DNA of 37,662 nt from a virus. The translations under genes and the position numbers were made by a program. Location: positions 1 through 37,662 of IMG/VR virus record IMGVR_UViG_3300044643_001392; one strand, 5' to 3'. Positions 1-9,000 of the stretch are shown here, one piece after another. A model generated the notes under the pieces. The model did not search any database. It worked only from the letters and a program-made list of their open reading frames with translations, and had not been told where the DNA came from. How positions within the stretch are numbered: the stretch's first letter is position 1; every line of letters begins with the position of its first letter.

Positions 1-2
1 CA

Positions 3-1046
3 TTTGCGTCTGGAGGAATTGGTGGTGTAACTGACCCAGGTGCAGACACACTGGGCAACATCCCAACAGCAACACTAGGAGTAACAAGTGGTCCAAATGC
101 CGTAAATCCTTCGGGTGATGCGGCAAGTGGTATCCTACGCCCTGAACAGGCACGTCGTTTTATTGACTACGTATGGGACGCTACTATTCTCGCCAAAGAT
201 GGTCGTCGTGTAACTATGCGAGCCAACTCTATGGAACTTGAAAAAGTTAACGTAGGCGAACGTGTAATTCGTGCAGCAGCTCAGGCTGATGCCGTATACA
301 CAAACACAGGTGCAACATTCTCAAAGGTCGAACTTTCTACCAAGAAAATTCGTCTGGACTGGGAAGTTTCAGCTGAAGCACTAGAAGACAACGTTGAAGG
401 AGGTGCTCTCGAAGATCACCTAGTTCGCTTGATGACAAATGCATTTGCAAATGACATCGAAGATCTAGCTATCAACGGTACTGGCACTGGCTCAGACGCA
501 TTCCTATCCATCATGGACGGATTTGTTAACAAGGCTACTACTGGAGACGCACACGAAGCAGTTGTAACAGTTGCGGACAACGCATGGACACCAGACGTAA
601 TGCAGAAGATTATTCTTGCATTGCCAAGGAAGTACCGTGCACTTAAGAGCAATCTTAAGTTCTATGCTGGTACAGACGCATTCCAGGGAATTGTTAAGAA
701 CAACGGTACCCTATCAGATGCAATTGCTGAGGCACTAGGTCAGAACGGTAATACCCAGGCTAATACCCAGGCTTACCTTGACGGCCAGGGCCAGACATTC
801 GGTGGTGCTCGCACTACTCGTGTTCTAGGCATTGATGTTCAGGAAGTTCCTTACTACCCTGCAGGATATGTAGACCTTACATTCCCACAGAACCGTGTAT
901 GGGGTTTCCAGAGAGACATCACAGTGAACCGCCAGTATGTTCCTAAGAAGGACACTATTGAATACACCGTATTCGTACGTTTTGGTATTCAGTGGGAGGA
1001 AGAGGACGCAATTGCGTTCGCTGACTCAAACTCTAGCGATTCCTAA
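3..1046 (+). CDS. Major capsid protein (HK97-fold), 5'-truncated by window edge
   Basis: The protein forms the icosahedral shell. The reading frame is open from base 3, with no stop before the first internal ATG at 216, and the upstream residues (RPEQARRFIDYVWD, then AKDGRRVTMR) read as a normal capsid N-terminal arm, so the gene starts outside the window. Visible features are an acidic E-loop-like stretch (WEVSAEALEDNVEGGALEDH) and a C-terminal beta-rich segment ending VRFGIQWEEEDAIAFAD, a common ending for phage capsid proteins. Arginine codons are nearly all CGN, unlike the AGA/AGG-rich neighbours, which suggests selection for high expression. An intrinsic terminator follows directly. The fold assignment rests on recognisable sequence character and gene order, not on a search. 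Confidence 0.85.
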   Translation, partial: FASGGIGGVTDPGADTLGNIPTATLGVTSGPNAVNPSGDAASGILRPEQARRFIDYVWDATILAKDGRRVTMRANSMELEKVNVGERVIRAAAQADAVYTNTGATFSKVELSTKKIRLDWEVSAEALEDNVEGGALEDHLVRLMTNAFANDIEDLAINGTGTGSDAFLSIMDGFVNKATTGDAHEAVVTVADNAWTPDVMQKIILALPRKYRALKSNLKFYAGTDAFQGIVKNNGTLSDAIAEALGQNGNTQANTQAYLDGQGQTFGGARTTRVLGIDVQEVPYYPAGYVDLTFPQNRVWGFQRDITVNRQYVPKKDTIEYTVFVRFGIQWEEEDAIAFADSNSSDS

Positions 1047-1064
1047 AGTCTAACGCAACCTATT

Positions 1065-1103
1065 AAAGGGGGCAGGTGAGTAAAATCTCCTGCTCCCTTT
1101 TTT
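1065..1103 (+). terminator. Intrinsic terminator after the capsid gene
   Basis: A 12-bp stem is formed by AAAGGGGGCAGG (1065-1076) and CCTGCTCCCTTT (1089-1100), with a single G-U pair and a 12-nt loop. A T-run follows to 1103. It lies 18 nt after the capsid stop codon and would separate the abundant capsid mRNA from the connector genes. Confidence 0.85.
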
Positions 1104-1109
1104 AATATC

Positions 1110-1118
1110 TGTTATAAT
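1110..1118 (+). promoter_or_regulatory. Extended -10 promoter for the connector genes
   Basis: TGTTATAAT is a perfect extended -10 (TG-N-TATAAT). It sits immediately after the capsid terminator and about 24 nt ahead of the next start codon. No -35 hexamer is visible at the right distance, where the terminator hairpin lies. The same nine bases recur in the gaps at 5709 and 22042. Confidence 0.65.
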
Positions 1119-1142
1119 TAAAAGATAAAGAAGGAGACTTAA

Positions 1143-1583
1143 GTGTCAGAAAAAAATATAGATGTAGCTCCTGCCCAACTACAAGATGGCGAATCACTAA
1201 TTCCACACCCACTTGTTGAAAAATACAAAGAAGCAGTAGAAGAGCTTAAAAATAAACATATTGAAGAGTCTAAAGAGTCAGAAATCAATAACGTAATTTC
1301 CTTTGACAAGCTGGCCACAAGCCCTAACCCATCAGTTGTATCAAACGACGATAATGTTATTGGTTCTGGTAGTGCGGATAGAAAAGAAACTGCCAAGCAA
1401 GAGCCAGTTATTGAAAAAGAAAGCGTAGCCGTATACTCTACAAAAAATGTTACTTGGTCTGGAGTTGGTCAGGTTTCTAAGGGGTATAATATTGTCACTA
1501 AGCAAGCCGCAGAAAAATGGGCAGAACGTGACCACATTAGAATTGCAACTCCAGAAGAAGTTGCTGGAGAGTACGGAATTTAA
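1143..1583 (+). CDS. Capsid-adjacent small protein, function unknown
   Basis: This 146-residue protein starts at GTG, chosen because AAGGAG (1131-1136) lies six bases upstream. The N-terminal two thirds is charged and low in complexity (EELKNKHIEESKESE) and probably disordered. The last 45 residues look folded and end KWAERDHIRIATPEEVAGEYGI, a type of C-terminus I associate with small proteins that follow the capsid gene in actinophages. It could be a head decoration or head-tail joining factor. It shares its stop-start junction with the adaptor gene (TTTAATGG), so the two are translationally linked. No catalytic motif is seen. Confidence 0.75.
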   Translation: MSEKNIDVAPAQLQDGESLIPHPLVEKYKEAVEELKNKHIEESKESEINNVISFDKLATSPNPSVVSNDDNVIGSGSADRKETAKQEPVIEKESVAVYSTKNVTWSGVGQVSKGYNIVTKQAAEKWAERDHIRIATPEEVAGEYGI

Positions 1584-2470
1584 TGGAAATTTTAAGGGTT
1601 CTGCCATATCAAGACGTAAATATTACATTTACAATTCCAGCTGCTTATGTTTTAAATGAGGCTTTTGTGGCAACGATTACTGATCTAGCGGACCTTTCTT
1701 TTACAACAAAAACCGTAACAGACAATGCAAACTATGTTTGGACAATAGGTCTATCTGGTAAATATGATACAGACTATCGTGTTGTAATTACAGATGCATC
1801 TGGTGATGTCATTCACGATGAAACATATGAGATACGTAGACCATATGTCAATCCAGATACCTTGGGCACAACCGCCTCAGAAATTGCGGAATATACTAAG
1901 TATGAAGAAATTGCAAGAGCAATTCTTGACTCTGTTATTCCAGAAGGATTTTACTACAAAAAAAGAACCCTGGAAGTTGTTGGTCTCGGGGCAGACTACA
2001 TCCCCTTGTGGTGGGAAGCAAAAAGAATTTTATCCGTCTATGAAAATAATGTTTTAGTTGAAGATCGTACTTATGAAATAACTAGAGATAAAACTGCAAT
2101 AACAGAAACAGTTCTTGACGGAGTTAATCGTAATGAGCAGGCTCTATTAATTTTGCCAGCAGCAGCCTCAGACCTTGTAGACACCGTTCTGCCGCCTCTG
2201 CGGGGCTTTCCTAATGGATACGACTACAAGTTTGTTTTAGAGGTGGGATACCCTACAGTGCCCTCAGACGTCGTTAGAGCAGCAACTCTGCTTATTGACG
2301 ATATTAAGTGTGGCAGAAATGACTACTACCAAAGATATATTTCTGCCTATAACACAGACCAGTTTAGACTACAGTTTGATAGCAGGGTATTCGAGGGAAC
2401 AGGAAACATCATAGTAGACAAGATACTTTCAAAGTATGCTAAGTCTATTACTAGACTTGGAGTCTTATAA
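1583..2470 (+). CDS. Probable head-tail adaptor (connector) protein
   Basis: At 295 residues this is long for an adaptor. Residues 1-90 are beta-rich and Ig-like (VNITFTIPAAY, then YRVVITDASGDVIHDETYEI). The C-terminal part carries the hydrophobic and helical pattern typical of portal-docking adaptors (PSDVVRAATLLIDDIKCGRNDYYQRY). Adaptors bind under the portal and seat the closure protein. The call depends mainly on position, first gene of the neck cluster, and on that C-terminal pattern. The N-terminal Ig-like domain appears to be an addition. Confidence 0.6.
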   Translation: MEILRVLPYQDVNITFTIPAAYVLNEAFVATITDLADLSFTTKTVTDNANYVWTIGLSGKYDTDYRVVITDASGDVIHDETYEIRRPYVNPDTLGTTASEIAEYTKYEEIARAILDSVIPEGFYYKKRTLEVVGLGADYIPLWWEAKRILSVYENNVLVEDRTYEITRDKTAITETVLDGVNRNEQALLILPAAASDLVDTVLPPLRGFPNGYDYKFVLEVGYPTVPSDVVRAATLLIDDIKCGRNDYYQRYISAYNTDQFRLQFDSRVFEGTGNIIVDKILSKYAKSITRLGVL

Positions 2471-2919
2471 TGGCTACCTGCGAAAATACGTCAATTATTT
2501 TTCCAATGCTTGCAGACGTATACTACCCAATTGTTGACCAAGGAGCATATGGAAATGTTCAAAAAACTTGGATTCACGATAGAACAATTGCCTGTAATTT
2601 TAATTCAGCAGGAACAGCTTGGAAAGAAGACATAAAGCCTAACGCAAACATTACACAGGATAGCATAATGCTAGGCAGAGTAAAAACAGACATTCGGTTT
2701 TCAAATGAAAATGCTCAAAATTCAATTACAAACATTATTGTGACTAACATAAAAGACAGAAATCTTAATGAGGTTTTTTTAGAAACAGCAGGCCCAAGAG
2801 CTGGAAGGTCTACCCTATTTGAGGTAGCAACTGTTGAGCCTTTTATGGGGCCATTTGGATCAGTAGAGTATTACAAGGTTGTTGTTCGTAGATCAGAGAA
2901 TCAGGCGGCAGACCTATGA
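2470..2919 (+). CDS. Probable head-closure (stopper) protein
   Basis: The 149-residue protein is beta-rich, with DQGAYGNVQKTWIHDRTIACNF near the N-terminus, which resembles the small barrel of phage stopper proteins that plug the connector channel after packaging. It starts one base before the end of the adaptor gene (TATAATGG) and overlaps the next gene by four bases, as expected for stoichiometric neck components. The assignment rests on gene order and overall character; a different neck role is possible. Confidence 0.5.
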   Translation: MATCENTSIIFPMLADVYYPIVDQGAYGNVQKTWIHDRTIACNFNSAGTAWKEDIKPNANITQDSIMLGRVKTDIRFSNENAQNSITNIIVTNIKDRNLNEVFLETAGPRAGRSTLFEVATVEPFMGPFGSVEYYKVVVRRSENQAADL

Positions 2920-3593
2920 GGATTAAGTTTGATGGAAGACAGTTTGGCAGAGACATGAAAAACATGATGGACTATTCAGCTGGATTCCTAGATGGTATAC
3001 AGATGGGCAAGCAACAGCTTATGCACTCTCTAGGAGTTCAAACAATAGAAATTTTAAAAAGCTATATAGACTCTAACGCAAAGGTAAACCCATCAATACT
3101 TCATCACGTTTATGAGTGGAATAGGATCGGTAGTCCGACCGCAAGACTTTATGACATAGGATATTCCGTAAGCAATCTGGGGCTCTCTTTTAACTCTTCT
3201 TTTAGACAGTCTACAACCATTCAAAATGGGTCAAACACACCGTTTTATGACAAGGCACGAATTATGGAAGAGGGTATTCCTGTTACCATAGTTCCAGTAA
3301 ATGCTCAGGTATTAAGGTATATGGATAATGGAGAAGAAGTCTTTACAAAAGGACCAGTGTATGTTCAAAATCCTGGAGGAAATACTGAAGGAAAGTTTCA
3401 AGAAGTTTTTGATAACTTCTTCAATAAATACTTTACTCAAGCTTTCTTGAGGGCCAGCGGTATGGCAGCTTATCTGGAAAACCCTACAGTATATAAAAAG
3501 AATTTGTCAAAAGGAAAAAGAACTGGCAAGGCAGGCGGAGTGTCTACTGGATATCGCTGGGTAGCAAATGCGGGGGTGGCTAAGGTTGGCTAA
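2916..3593 (+). CDS. Probable tail-completion protein (HK97 gp10-like)
   Basis: This 225-residue protein has an N-terminal helical region (MGKQQLMHSLGVQTIEILKSYIDS), a middle beta part, and a basic Gly/Lys-rich tail (KKNLSKGKRTGKAGG). That layout matches gp10/gpZ-type proteins that complete the tail end before joining to the head. PFYDKARIMEEGIPVTI, preceding a second conserved block, is typical of such proteins in actinophages. It starts inside the last codons of the stopper gene (ATGA-type overlap). Confidence 0.5.
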   Translation: MRIKFDGRQFGRDMKNMMDYSAGFLDGIQMGKQQLMHSLGVQTIEILKSYIDSNAKVNPSILHHVYEWNRIGSPTARLYDIGYSVSNLGLSFNSSFRQSTTIQNGSNTPFYDKARIMEEGIPVTIVPVNAQVLRYMDNGEEVFTKGPVYVQNPGGNTEGKFQEVFDNFFNKYFTQAFLRASGMAAYLENPTVYKKNLSKGKRTGKAGGVSTGYRWVANAGVAKVG

Positions 3594-4191
3594 TGACTCA
3601 TTACTAAATACTCCAGTGTTATGGATAAACAAGTATCTTCAAAGCAAGATTCTAGATAGTACTAGCTTAGATACTCCATTTTTTCCAACTCTGCCTTCTA
3701 CAATTAATGACTTAACTTCTTATTTTCCTACTGGTGGAACAATGGCTACCTGGGACAGACTAATTAAAATGAACAAGAAGAGTTTTCCACACATTAAGTG
3801 TGAGCAGATTATGTACTACTTCTACGCAAACGGAGAAAACCCTATTGAAAAGATGGTTCAGATTCAAGAGCAGGTTTTGAGACTAATGGACCGTGGCGAT
3901 GAAACAGCTCAAGAAGTAAATAACTGGTCAGCAAATAGGCAGATAAATTTGGGCAGATTTGACAGTAGTGGTAATCCAACTGACCCAGAATTGCTTGTAG
4001 ATAACATGTTCTATTTTCACGATTTTAAGGTGTATCAGCTAGAAGAGTCTAGAGACATAATTGACTTCGGAACTGCTAGAACCTATGGCGGTAACAAGAT
4101 TATTATTGAATATGACTACCACCAGATGCCAAGCATGACTAATTCAGACTGGGTTCCAGAAAGAATTTTACCAGTAAAACAGATTATTTAA
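3568..4191 (+). CDS. Probable tail terminator protein
   Basis: By position, last neck gene before the tail tube gene, this 207-residue protein should cap the tail tube and bind the head. Motifs are not diagnostic; GEQ-type helical segments (IEKMVQIQEQVLRLMDRGDE) and a beta C-terminus (NKIIIEYDYHQMPS) are seen. The start is uncertain. ATG 3568 gives a 26-nt overlap with the preceding gene and an odd N-terminus (MRGWLRLAND). TTG 3586 gives ANDSLLNTP after the initiator, with GGGGG (3572-3576) nine bases upstream, and is a good alternative. ATG 3593 is out of frame. Confidence 0.5.
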   Translation: MRGWLRLANDSLLNTPVLWINKYLQSKILDSTSLDTPFFPTLPSTINDLTSYFPTGGTMATWDRLIKMNKKSFPHIKCEQIMYYFYANGENPIEKMVQIQEQVLRLMDRGDETAQEVNNWSANRQINLGRFDSSGNPTDPELLVDNMFYFHDFKVYQLEESRDIIDFGTARTYGGNKIIIEYDYHQMPSMTNSDWVPERILPVKQII

Positions 4192-4197
4192 ATAAGC

Positions 4198-4206
4198 TGA
4201 TATACT
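4198..4206 (+). promoter_or_regulatory. Extended -10 promoter for the tail tube gene
   Basis: TGATATACT matches TG-N-TATAMT. It lies in the 65-nt gap before the tail tube gene and would give a leader of about 45 nt holding the ribosome site GAGGTG. No -35 match is visible. Confidence 0.55.
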
Positions 4207-4256
4207 TAAGCTTGAGGAAACACGCCTATTATCTATAAAAAGAAGAGGTGAAATAA

Positions 4257-4925
4257 ATGGCATATACAAGAGGTACAAGCACCAACATTATTGTTGGAGC
4301 AGCTGCTTTGTTTACTTACGAAGCAGGAGTATTGACAGACGCAGGTCTTCCAGCTTATGAAGCTGAAGGATCTGTTGGAAACACAACAGGAACATATCGT
4401 GAAACCCTAGCTGACTCTGCAGCCTTCCGTAACGTTGGTTATACAATGAACGGTCTAGAGCTACAGTTCCAGCCAGATTTTGGCGAGGTACAGGTTGATC
4501 AGGTTCTTGACGTTGCAAAGCTATACAAGCAGGGTATGCAGGTTAACCTGAACACTGCTTTTGCTGAAGCAACACTAGAGAACTTGCTGTTCTCCTTGGC
4601 TGGTAGAGATGCAGATCTCACATCAAGCGCAGGAGCAACAGGAATTAAGGTTGGATCCCCAACCCTAAACCTATCAGCAGGTGACATCGGTGAGTGTCCA
4701 GTTGAGCGTGGCCTAGTTGCTGTTGGTCCAGGTACAGGTGACTGTGACCCAGACGAGCAGATTGAGCGTATTTACGTTGCATACCGTGCACTTTCTATTG
4801 AGAGTGTTACAGTTTCTGCAAAGCGTGATGAGCCAACTATGTACGAGGTTTCATTCCGTCTACTGCCAAACGATGCTGCATCCTACGGTAAGATCGTAGA
4901 CCGCACTATCCCAGCAGTATCGTAA
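4257..4925 (+). CDS. Major tail tube protein
   Basis: This 222-residue protein has the size and position of a siphovirus tube subunit and is rich in Ala, Gly, Thr and Val. It has the tube-like sequence FGEVQVDQVLDVAKLYKQG, followed by conserved-looking ATLENLLFSLAGRDADL and a C-terminal EPTMYEVSFRLLPNDA strand. Of ten arginine codons seven are CGT and one CGC, the same strong bias as in the capsid gene and unlike the AGA-rich genes around it. It has its own promoter upstream and terminator downstream, so it is an independent transcription unit for an abundant product. AAGAGGTG lies ahead of the ATG. Confidence 0.85.
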   Translation: MAYTRGTSTNIIVGAAALFTYEAGVLTDAGLPAYEAEGSVGNTTGTYRETLADSAAFRNVGYTMNGLELQFQPDFGEVQVDQVLDVAKLYKQGMQVNLNTAFAEATLENLLFSLAGRDADLTSSAGATGIKVGSPTLNLSAGDIGECPVERGLVAVGPGTGDCDPDEQIERIYVAYRALSIESVTVSAKRDEPTMYEVSFRLLPNDAASYGKIVDRTIPAVS

Positions 4926-4943
4926 TACAAACTAACAACGCAG

Positions 4944-4981
4944 AGTTACCCAGTCTTTTTAGGCTGGGTAATTTTGTTTTT
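4944..4981 (+). terminator. Intrinsic terminator after the tail tube gene
   Basis: AGTTACCCAG (4944-4953) pairs with CTGGGTAATT (4964-4973), including one G-U pair. Two further pairs extend the stem inward and leave a TTTTTA loop. The run ATTTTGTTTTT follows. It stands 18 nt after the stop codon, the same spacing as at the capsid gene. Confidence 0.85.
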
Positions 4982-4985
4982 GCGG

Positions 4986-4991
4986 TATACT
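4986..4991 (+). promoter_or_regulatory. -10 element giving a leaderless chaperone mRNA
   Basis: TATACT ends six bases before ATG 4998, so transcription should begin at or next to the start codon. There is no Shine-Dalgarno sequence in the intervening TATATA. The expected -35 region falls in the terminator hairpin and has no match. Confidence 0.6.
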
Positions 4992-4997
4992 TATATA

Positions 4998-5699
4998 ATG
5001 GCAACAACAATATATAAAACGGGAAAAGTCAGCTTAATTGACGGTACTGAGATTAACCTATCTCCATTAAAAATAAAGTATCTTAGAGAATTTATGGAAG
5101 CCTTTGAGCTTGTAAAAACTGCAGATAGCGATGAAGAAGCTATCATATTTCTGTCAAATTGTGCTGCTATATCAATGCAACAGTACCATCCCAAAATAGC
5201 AACAATTGCCGAGCTAGAAGATTCTATGGATTTGCCAGGAATATACAAGGTCTTAGAAATTGCTGCTGGAATAAAAATTAATGAAGATTCTGAAGACTCT
5301 GTAAAAGATCAGGCTGGGGATGGCGGATCTTCTTGGGACAAGCTTGATTTAGCTAAGCTTGAAGCAGAAGCTTTTTTGCTGGGCATTTGGAAAGACTACG
5401 AAGAATTAGAAATTAGCATGTCTATGCCAGAGCTCCTAATAACCTTAGAGTCAAAAAGAGAACTTGACTATCAAGAAAAGAAGTTCCTGGCCGCTATTCA
5501 GGGGGTTGACATAGATAAGAACAATAGCCAAGCTCCAGAGAATAAGTGGGAAGACATGAAGGCCAGAGTGTTCAGTGGTGGAAAAGCTAAGGACGGAAAT
5601 GACGTCTTAGCCCTCCAAGGAGTTAATGCTCAAAAGGCTGGTTTTGGAATTGGAATGGGCCTTGGATATGAAGACTTGACTAAAAAGCCTAAAAAATAA
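4998..5699 (+). CDS. Tail assembly chaperone, long form (fused G-T-like)
   Basis: The protein is 233 residues from ATG 4998. The frame is open further upstream (from 4974), but those codons lie in the terminator and promoter, and the sequence from MATTIYKTGKVSLIDGTE aligns with the start of the next gene. Residues 1 to about 98 match that short paralogue (LIDGTE, PLKI, LR-FM--FE, QY-P, LED--DLP--YK--E-A-G-K). Residues from about 110 onward form a separate domain (LAKLEAEAFLLGIWKDYEELEISMSMP) ending in a basic tail, as in gpGT-like chaperones of lambda-type tails that deliver the tape measure to the tube. No frameshift is needed to make the long form. Confidence 0.7.
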   Translation: MATTIYKTGKVSLIDGTEINLSPLKIKYLREFMEAFELVKTADSDEEAIIFLSNCAAISMQQYHPKIATIAELEDSMDLPGIYKVLEIAAGIKINEDSEDSVKDQAGDGGSSWDKLDLAKLEAEAFLLGIWKDYEELEISMSMPELLITLESKRELDYQEKKFLAAIQGVDIDKNNSQAPENKWEDMKARVFSGGKAKDGNDVLALQGVNAQKAGFGIGMGLGYEDLTKKPKK

Positions 5700-5707
5700 A
5701 GCTTTTT
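5682..5707 (+). terminator. Weak hairpin ahead of the short chaperone gene
   Basis: AAAAAGC (5682-5688) pairs with GCTTTTT (5701-5707) around a 12-nt loop that includes the stop codon of the long chaperone gene. With only two G-C pairs it would be weak, perhaps partial. The T-run is the 3' arm itself. Confidence 0.3.
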
Positions 5708-5708
5708 G

Positions 5709-5717
5709 TGTTATAAT
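5709..5717 (+). promoter_or_regulatory. Extended -10 promoter for the short chaperone gene
   Basis: TGTTATAAT, identical to the element at 1110, lies in the 52-nt gap between the two chaperone genes. The leader of about 28 nt contains GGAAGG. No -35 at 16-18 nt is seen (TTGACT at 5676 is 30 nt away). Confidence 0.65.
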
Positions 5718-5751
5718 TAATAAAGCCTCATAGCGGAAGGAATACAAAAAT

Positions 5752-6072
5752 ATGAGTACAGAAGTATACGAAGAGAAAACAATTAAGTTAATTGACGGAA
5801 CAGAAGTTAAGGTGCGCCCACTAAAGATTTCTTTGCTACGTCCATTTATGAAAAAGTTTGAGGGTATTACAGCAGTAGCAGAAGACAACGACAAGTCTAT
5901 GAGCCTACTGATGGAATGTGTTCAAATTGCAATGAGACAGTACAAGCCAGAAATGGCTGAAGATTTAAAGGCTTTGGAAGATAATCTAGATCTTCCAACA
6001 GTCTACAAGATTGTAGAAGAAGCATCTGGGGTTAAGCTCTCAGAGGCATCTCTTGGTCTTGTAAATGCCTAA
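5752..6072 (+). CDS. Tail assembly chaperone, short form (G-like paralogue)
   Basis: This 106-residue protein corresponds to the N-terminal domain of the preceding long chaperone and stops where the shared domain ends (EEASGVKLSEASLGLVNA). Shared positions include LIDGTE near residue 14, PLKI, LR-FM--FE, the QYKPEM segment and LEDNLDLPTVYKIVEEA. In lambda-like phages gpG is the short form and is made in excess over gpGT. Here the equivalent of gpG appears to have its own gene and promoter. It is followed within 20 nt by the tape measure gene, the usual chaperone position. Ribosome site GGAAGG lies 11 nt before ATG. Confidence 0.7.
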   Translation: MSTEVYEEKTIKLIDGTEVKVRPLKISLLRPFMKKFEGITAVAEDNDKSMSLLMECVQIAMRQYKPEMAEDLKALEDNLDLPTVYKIVEEASGVKLSEASLGLVNA

Positions 6073-6091
6073 GTAAAGAGGGTGCTAGTGG

Positions 6092-9000
6092 ATGGCTGAA
6101 GACGCCAATGCCAGAATAAGAGTCGATATTGACACAGCCGCAGCGCTGGCCAATATTAAGAATCTCCAACGGCAGATATCAACTTTCCACACCTCTCTGG
6201 CAAAGTCCAGTGCGCAGGCTACTGCATCTTCTTTACAGTTGCAGCAAAGCCTAATTAATGGTATAAATAAGACTGGTCAATTTTCTGCTGGTATTAAAAC
6301 TATAAAAACTACCACAGACTCTTTTACCAATTCGCTTCAAAAAAATAAACTCTCTATGGGGGAATACTTTAGGTATTCTGCTGCAGCCACAAAGAGCTTT
6401 GGAAGATTTTTCTCATCAGAGTTTGAGACAATAAACAAGGTAGCACGTGAACGTGTTAAGGATTTGCAGACCCAGTATATTAAAATGGGTAGAGATGCAA
6501 ATGGAGCGATGCGAGCCATTGCGGTTAGACCGCTATCGCTTGACATGGAAAACCTAGCAACAAAAACTCAAATTGCTGCTCAGCGCCAAGCCCTTCTTAA
6601 TCAAATGCTTAAGCAGGGATCTACTAATCTTCTAAACTTTGGTAAGAATACCCAGTGGGCTGGTCGTCAGCTTATGGTTGGTTTTACCGTACCCCTAATA
6701 ATGCTTGGTAGCGTTGCAGCTAAAACATTCATGGACATGGAAAAGCAAGCTGTAAGATTTAAGCGTGTCTATGGCGAAATGTTTACTACAACAGAGGAAA
6801 CCAATAAGGCTCTTCAGGATATAAAGAATCTTGCAAATGAGTTTACAAAGTATGGTGTCGCTGTATCAAAAACTATGGAACTGGCTGCTGACATTGCAGC
6901 TACTGGCAAGATGGGTGCAGAGCTTACCGCTCAAGTTGCAGAAACAACAAGGCTAGCCGTGCTTGGTGGGGTAGAGCAAGCAGAGGCCCTACAAGCAACA
7001 ATATCATTAACAGACGCCTTTGGAGTTTCTGCAGAAGATCTAGCAGGGAAGATTGATTTCCTAAACGCTGTTGAAAACCAAACTATTACTTCTATTGAAG
7101 ACCTAACCATTGCTATTCCCAAAGCTGGTCCAGTCGTACAACAGCTTGGTGGAGATGTTGAAGACCTTACGTTCTTCCTAACAGCTATGCGTGAGGGTGG
7201 AATCAATGCCTCTGAAGGTGCTAACGCACTAAAGTCTGGTCTTGCAGCTCTTATTAACCCAACTGGAAAAGCGTCCGAGATGCTTGCAGGGTTTGGTATT
7301 AACATCAAGGGCATTGTTGAAGCAAATGCTGGAGATGTAAAAGGTCTAGTTATAGACTTTGCTTCAGCACTCGATGAGCTAGCCCCCCTAGATCGTGCAC
7401 GAGCAATTGAACAGCTATTTGGAAAGTTTCAATTCTCTCGTCTATCAACTTTATTCCAAAACGTTATTAAGGATGGAAACCAAGCAAGTCGTGTCTTAAA
7501 GCTAACAAATGCCACCACTGCTGAACTAGCAGTTCTTTCCGAAAGAGAGCTTAAGAAAATTGAAGACTCTCCAATGTTTAAATTCCAAAAAGCTTTGGAA
7601 GACATTAAAGTAACTCTCGTACCACTTGGCGAGGCATTCCTAAAGGCAGTTACCCCACTGCTAGAGTTTGGAACTAGCGTACTTAAAAAGTTTGATGAGC
7701 TAGATGAAGGCGCAAAGGGATTTGTTGTTGGCCTAACAGCTATTGCTGGAGTAATTGGTCCAATATTCCTAATGGGCTTTGGTCTTATTGCTAACGGTGT
7801 AGCAAACGTAATAAAGGGATTTGTATTCTTTAAAACCGCAATGAATAAAGCTGGAAGTGCTAGCACACAGCTAGGAATGCAAACTGAGTACATGACTCAG
7901 CAACAGCTAGAGGCAGCTGCAGTAGCAGCCTCTCTAGATCAGGTGCATACAAAACTAAAACAAACATTTACTTCTGAAGCAGCAGCTATAAATGGATTGA
8001 CTGCCGCATACGAAAGAGCAATCTTAAAGCAAGCTGCTTTTGCTGGAACTCCAATGGCTATAGGAAGAGGAGCAAAATCTCCTAAGAAGCTAGCTTCTGG
8101 AATTCTTTCAGTGCCTGGGCCAAAGGGTGCTGGAGACGTTGTTCCAGCCATGCTCTCTCCTGGAGAAGCAGTTATCCCAGCAGAAAAAGCAGAAAAATAT
8201 CGTGGATTTATTCAAGCATTAATTTCTGGAAATATTCCTGGGTTTAGAAACGGTACGGGCGACGTAGACTATGTTAGGGCAATTGCAAAAAGAGAAGTTG
8301 CGGGTAGTGGGTTCAGTAGCTCTCCAGACGAGGTCAGAAGGCAAACCGAACTAAAGTCCTGGGCTGGCATGGATAAAGAAATGGCTGCCAAAAAAGCAGA
8401 ACTTGAAAAAATGAGACAAGAGGGAAGAAAAATTTCTTCAAGTCAAGAACGATCTCTCCTTAAAGCAACTCCAGATGCTGCTCACGTTAAGCAGTCTAGC
8501 TACAAGATTTCAGTAGCTGGAAGACAAGTCCCCACCAAGTCCTGGATGGCCAGGAGCTTGCTGGCAGATGACCCAATGGTTAATAGGTACGCTGCTCAAG
8601 CTAATCTAGAAAAAGGCGGCGGCGGAACAAAAAGCACCCAGAATGCTTTAAAGGGCATGATGGATCCAAAGGGGCAAGAGGCTCTAGCCAAAAAGCTGGG
8701 CGTATCGCAAAAAGAACTTAACAAACAGTTAAAGCTGTTAAGTCAGGGAATATCTCCTTCTACTGCTGGCGGATCAAAAGTTATGCAAGAGCTGGCAAGA
8801 AGAGATCCAAAACCAAATCAAGGAAGGCTTGCTGCGTCAGTTCTAAAATCTAGGGATGATTTTGCAAAGAAGAATCCAGGAAAAGGTTTTTATGAAACAT
8901 TAGGAAGTAGAAAATACGATCCTTCTAAGGATGAAGCTGTTAAGAAAAATCAAGAAGCGGCAACAGCAAAGGCTGACGCTAGGGCAAAGGCCAAAGTTGA

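Noticed and set aside
3593-3595. ATG overlapping the stop of the tail-completion gene as the start of the next gene
   Set aside because: It is out of frame with the 3568-4191 reading frame, so the start must be ATG 3568 or TTG 3586.
5280-5400. Programmed frameshift in the long chaperone gene
   Set aside because: I found no convincing slippery heptamer near the domain boundary, and the frame is continuous through both domains. A separate gene already provides the short form.
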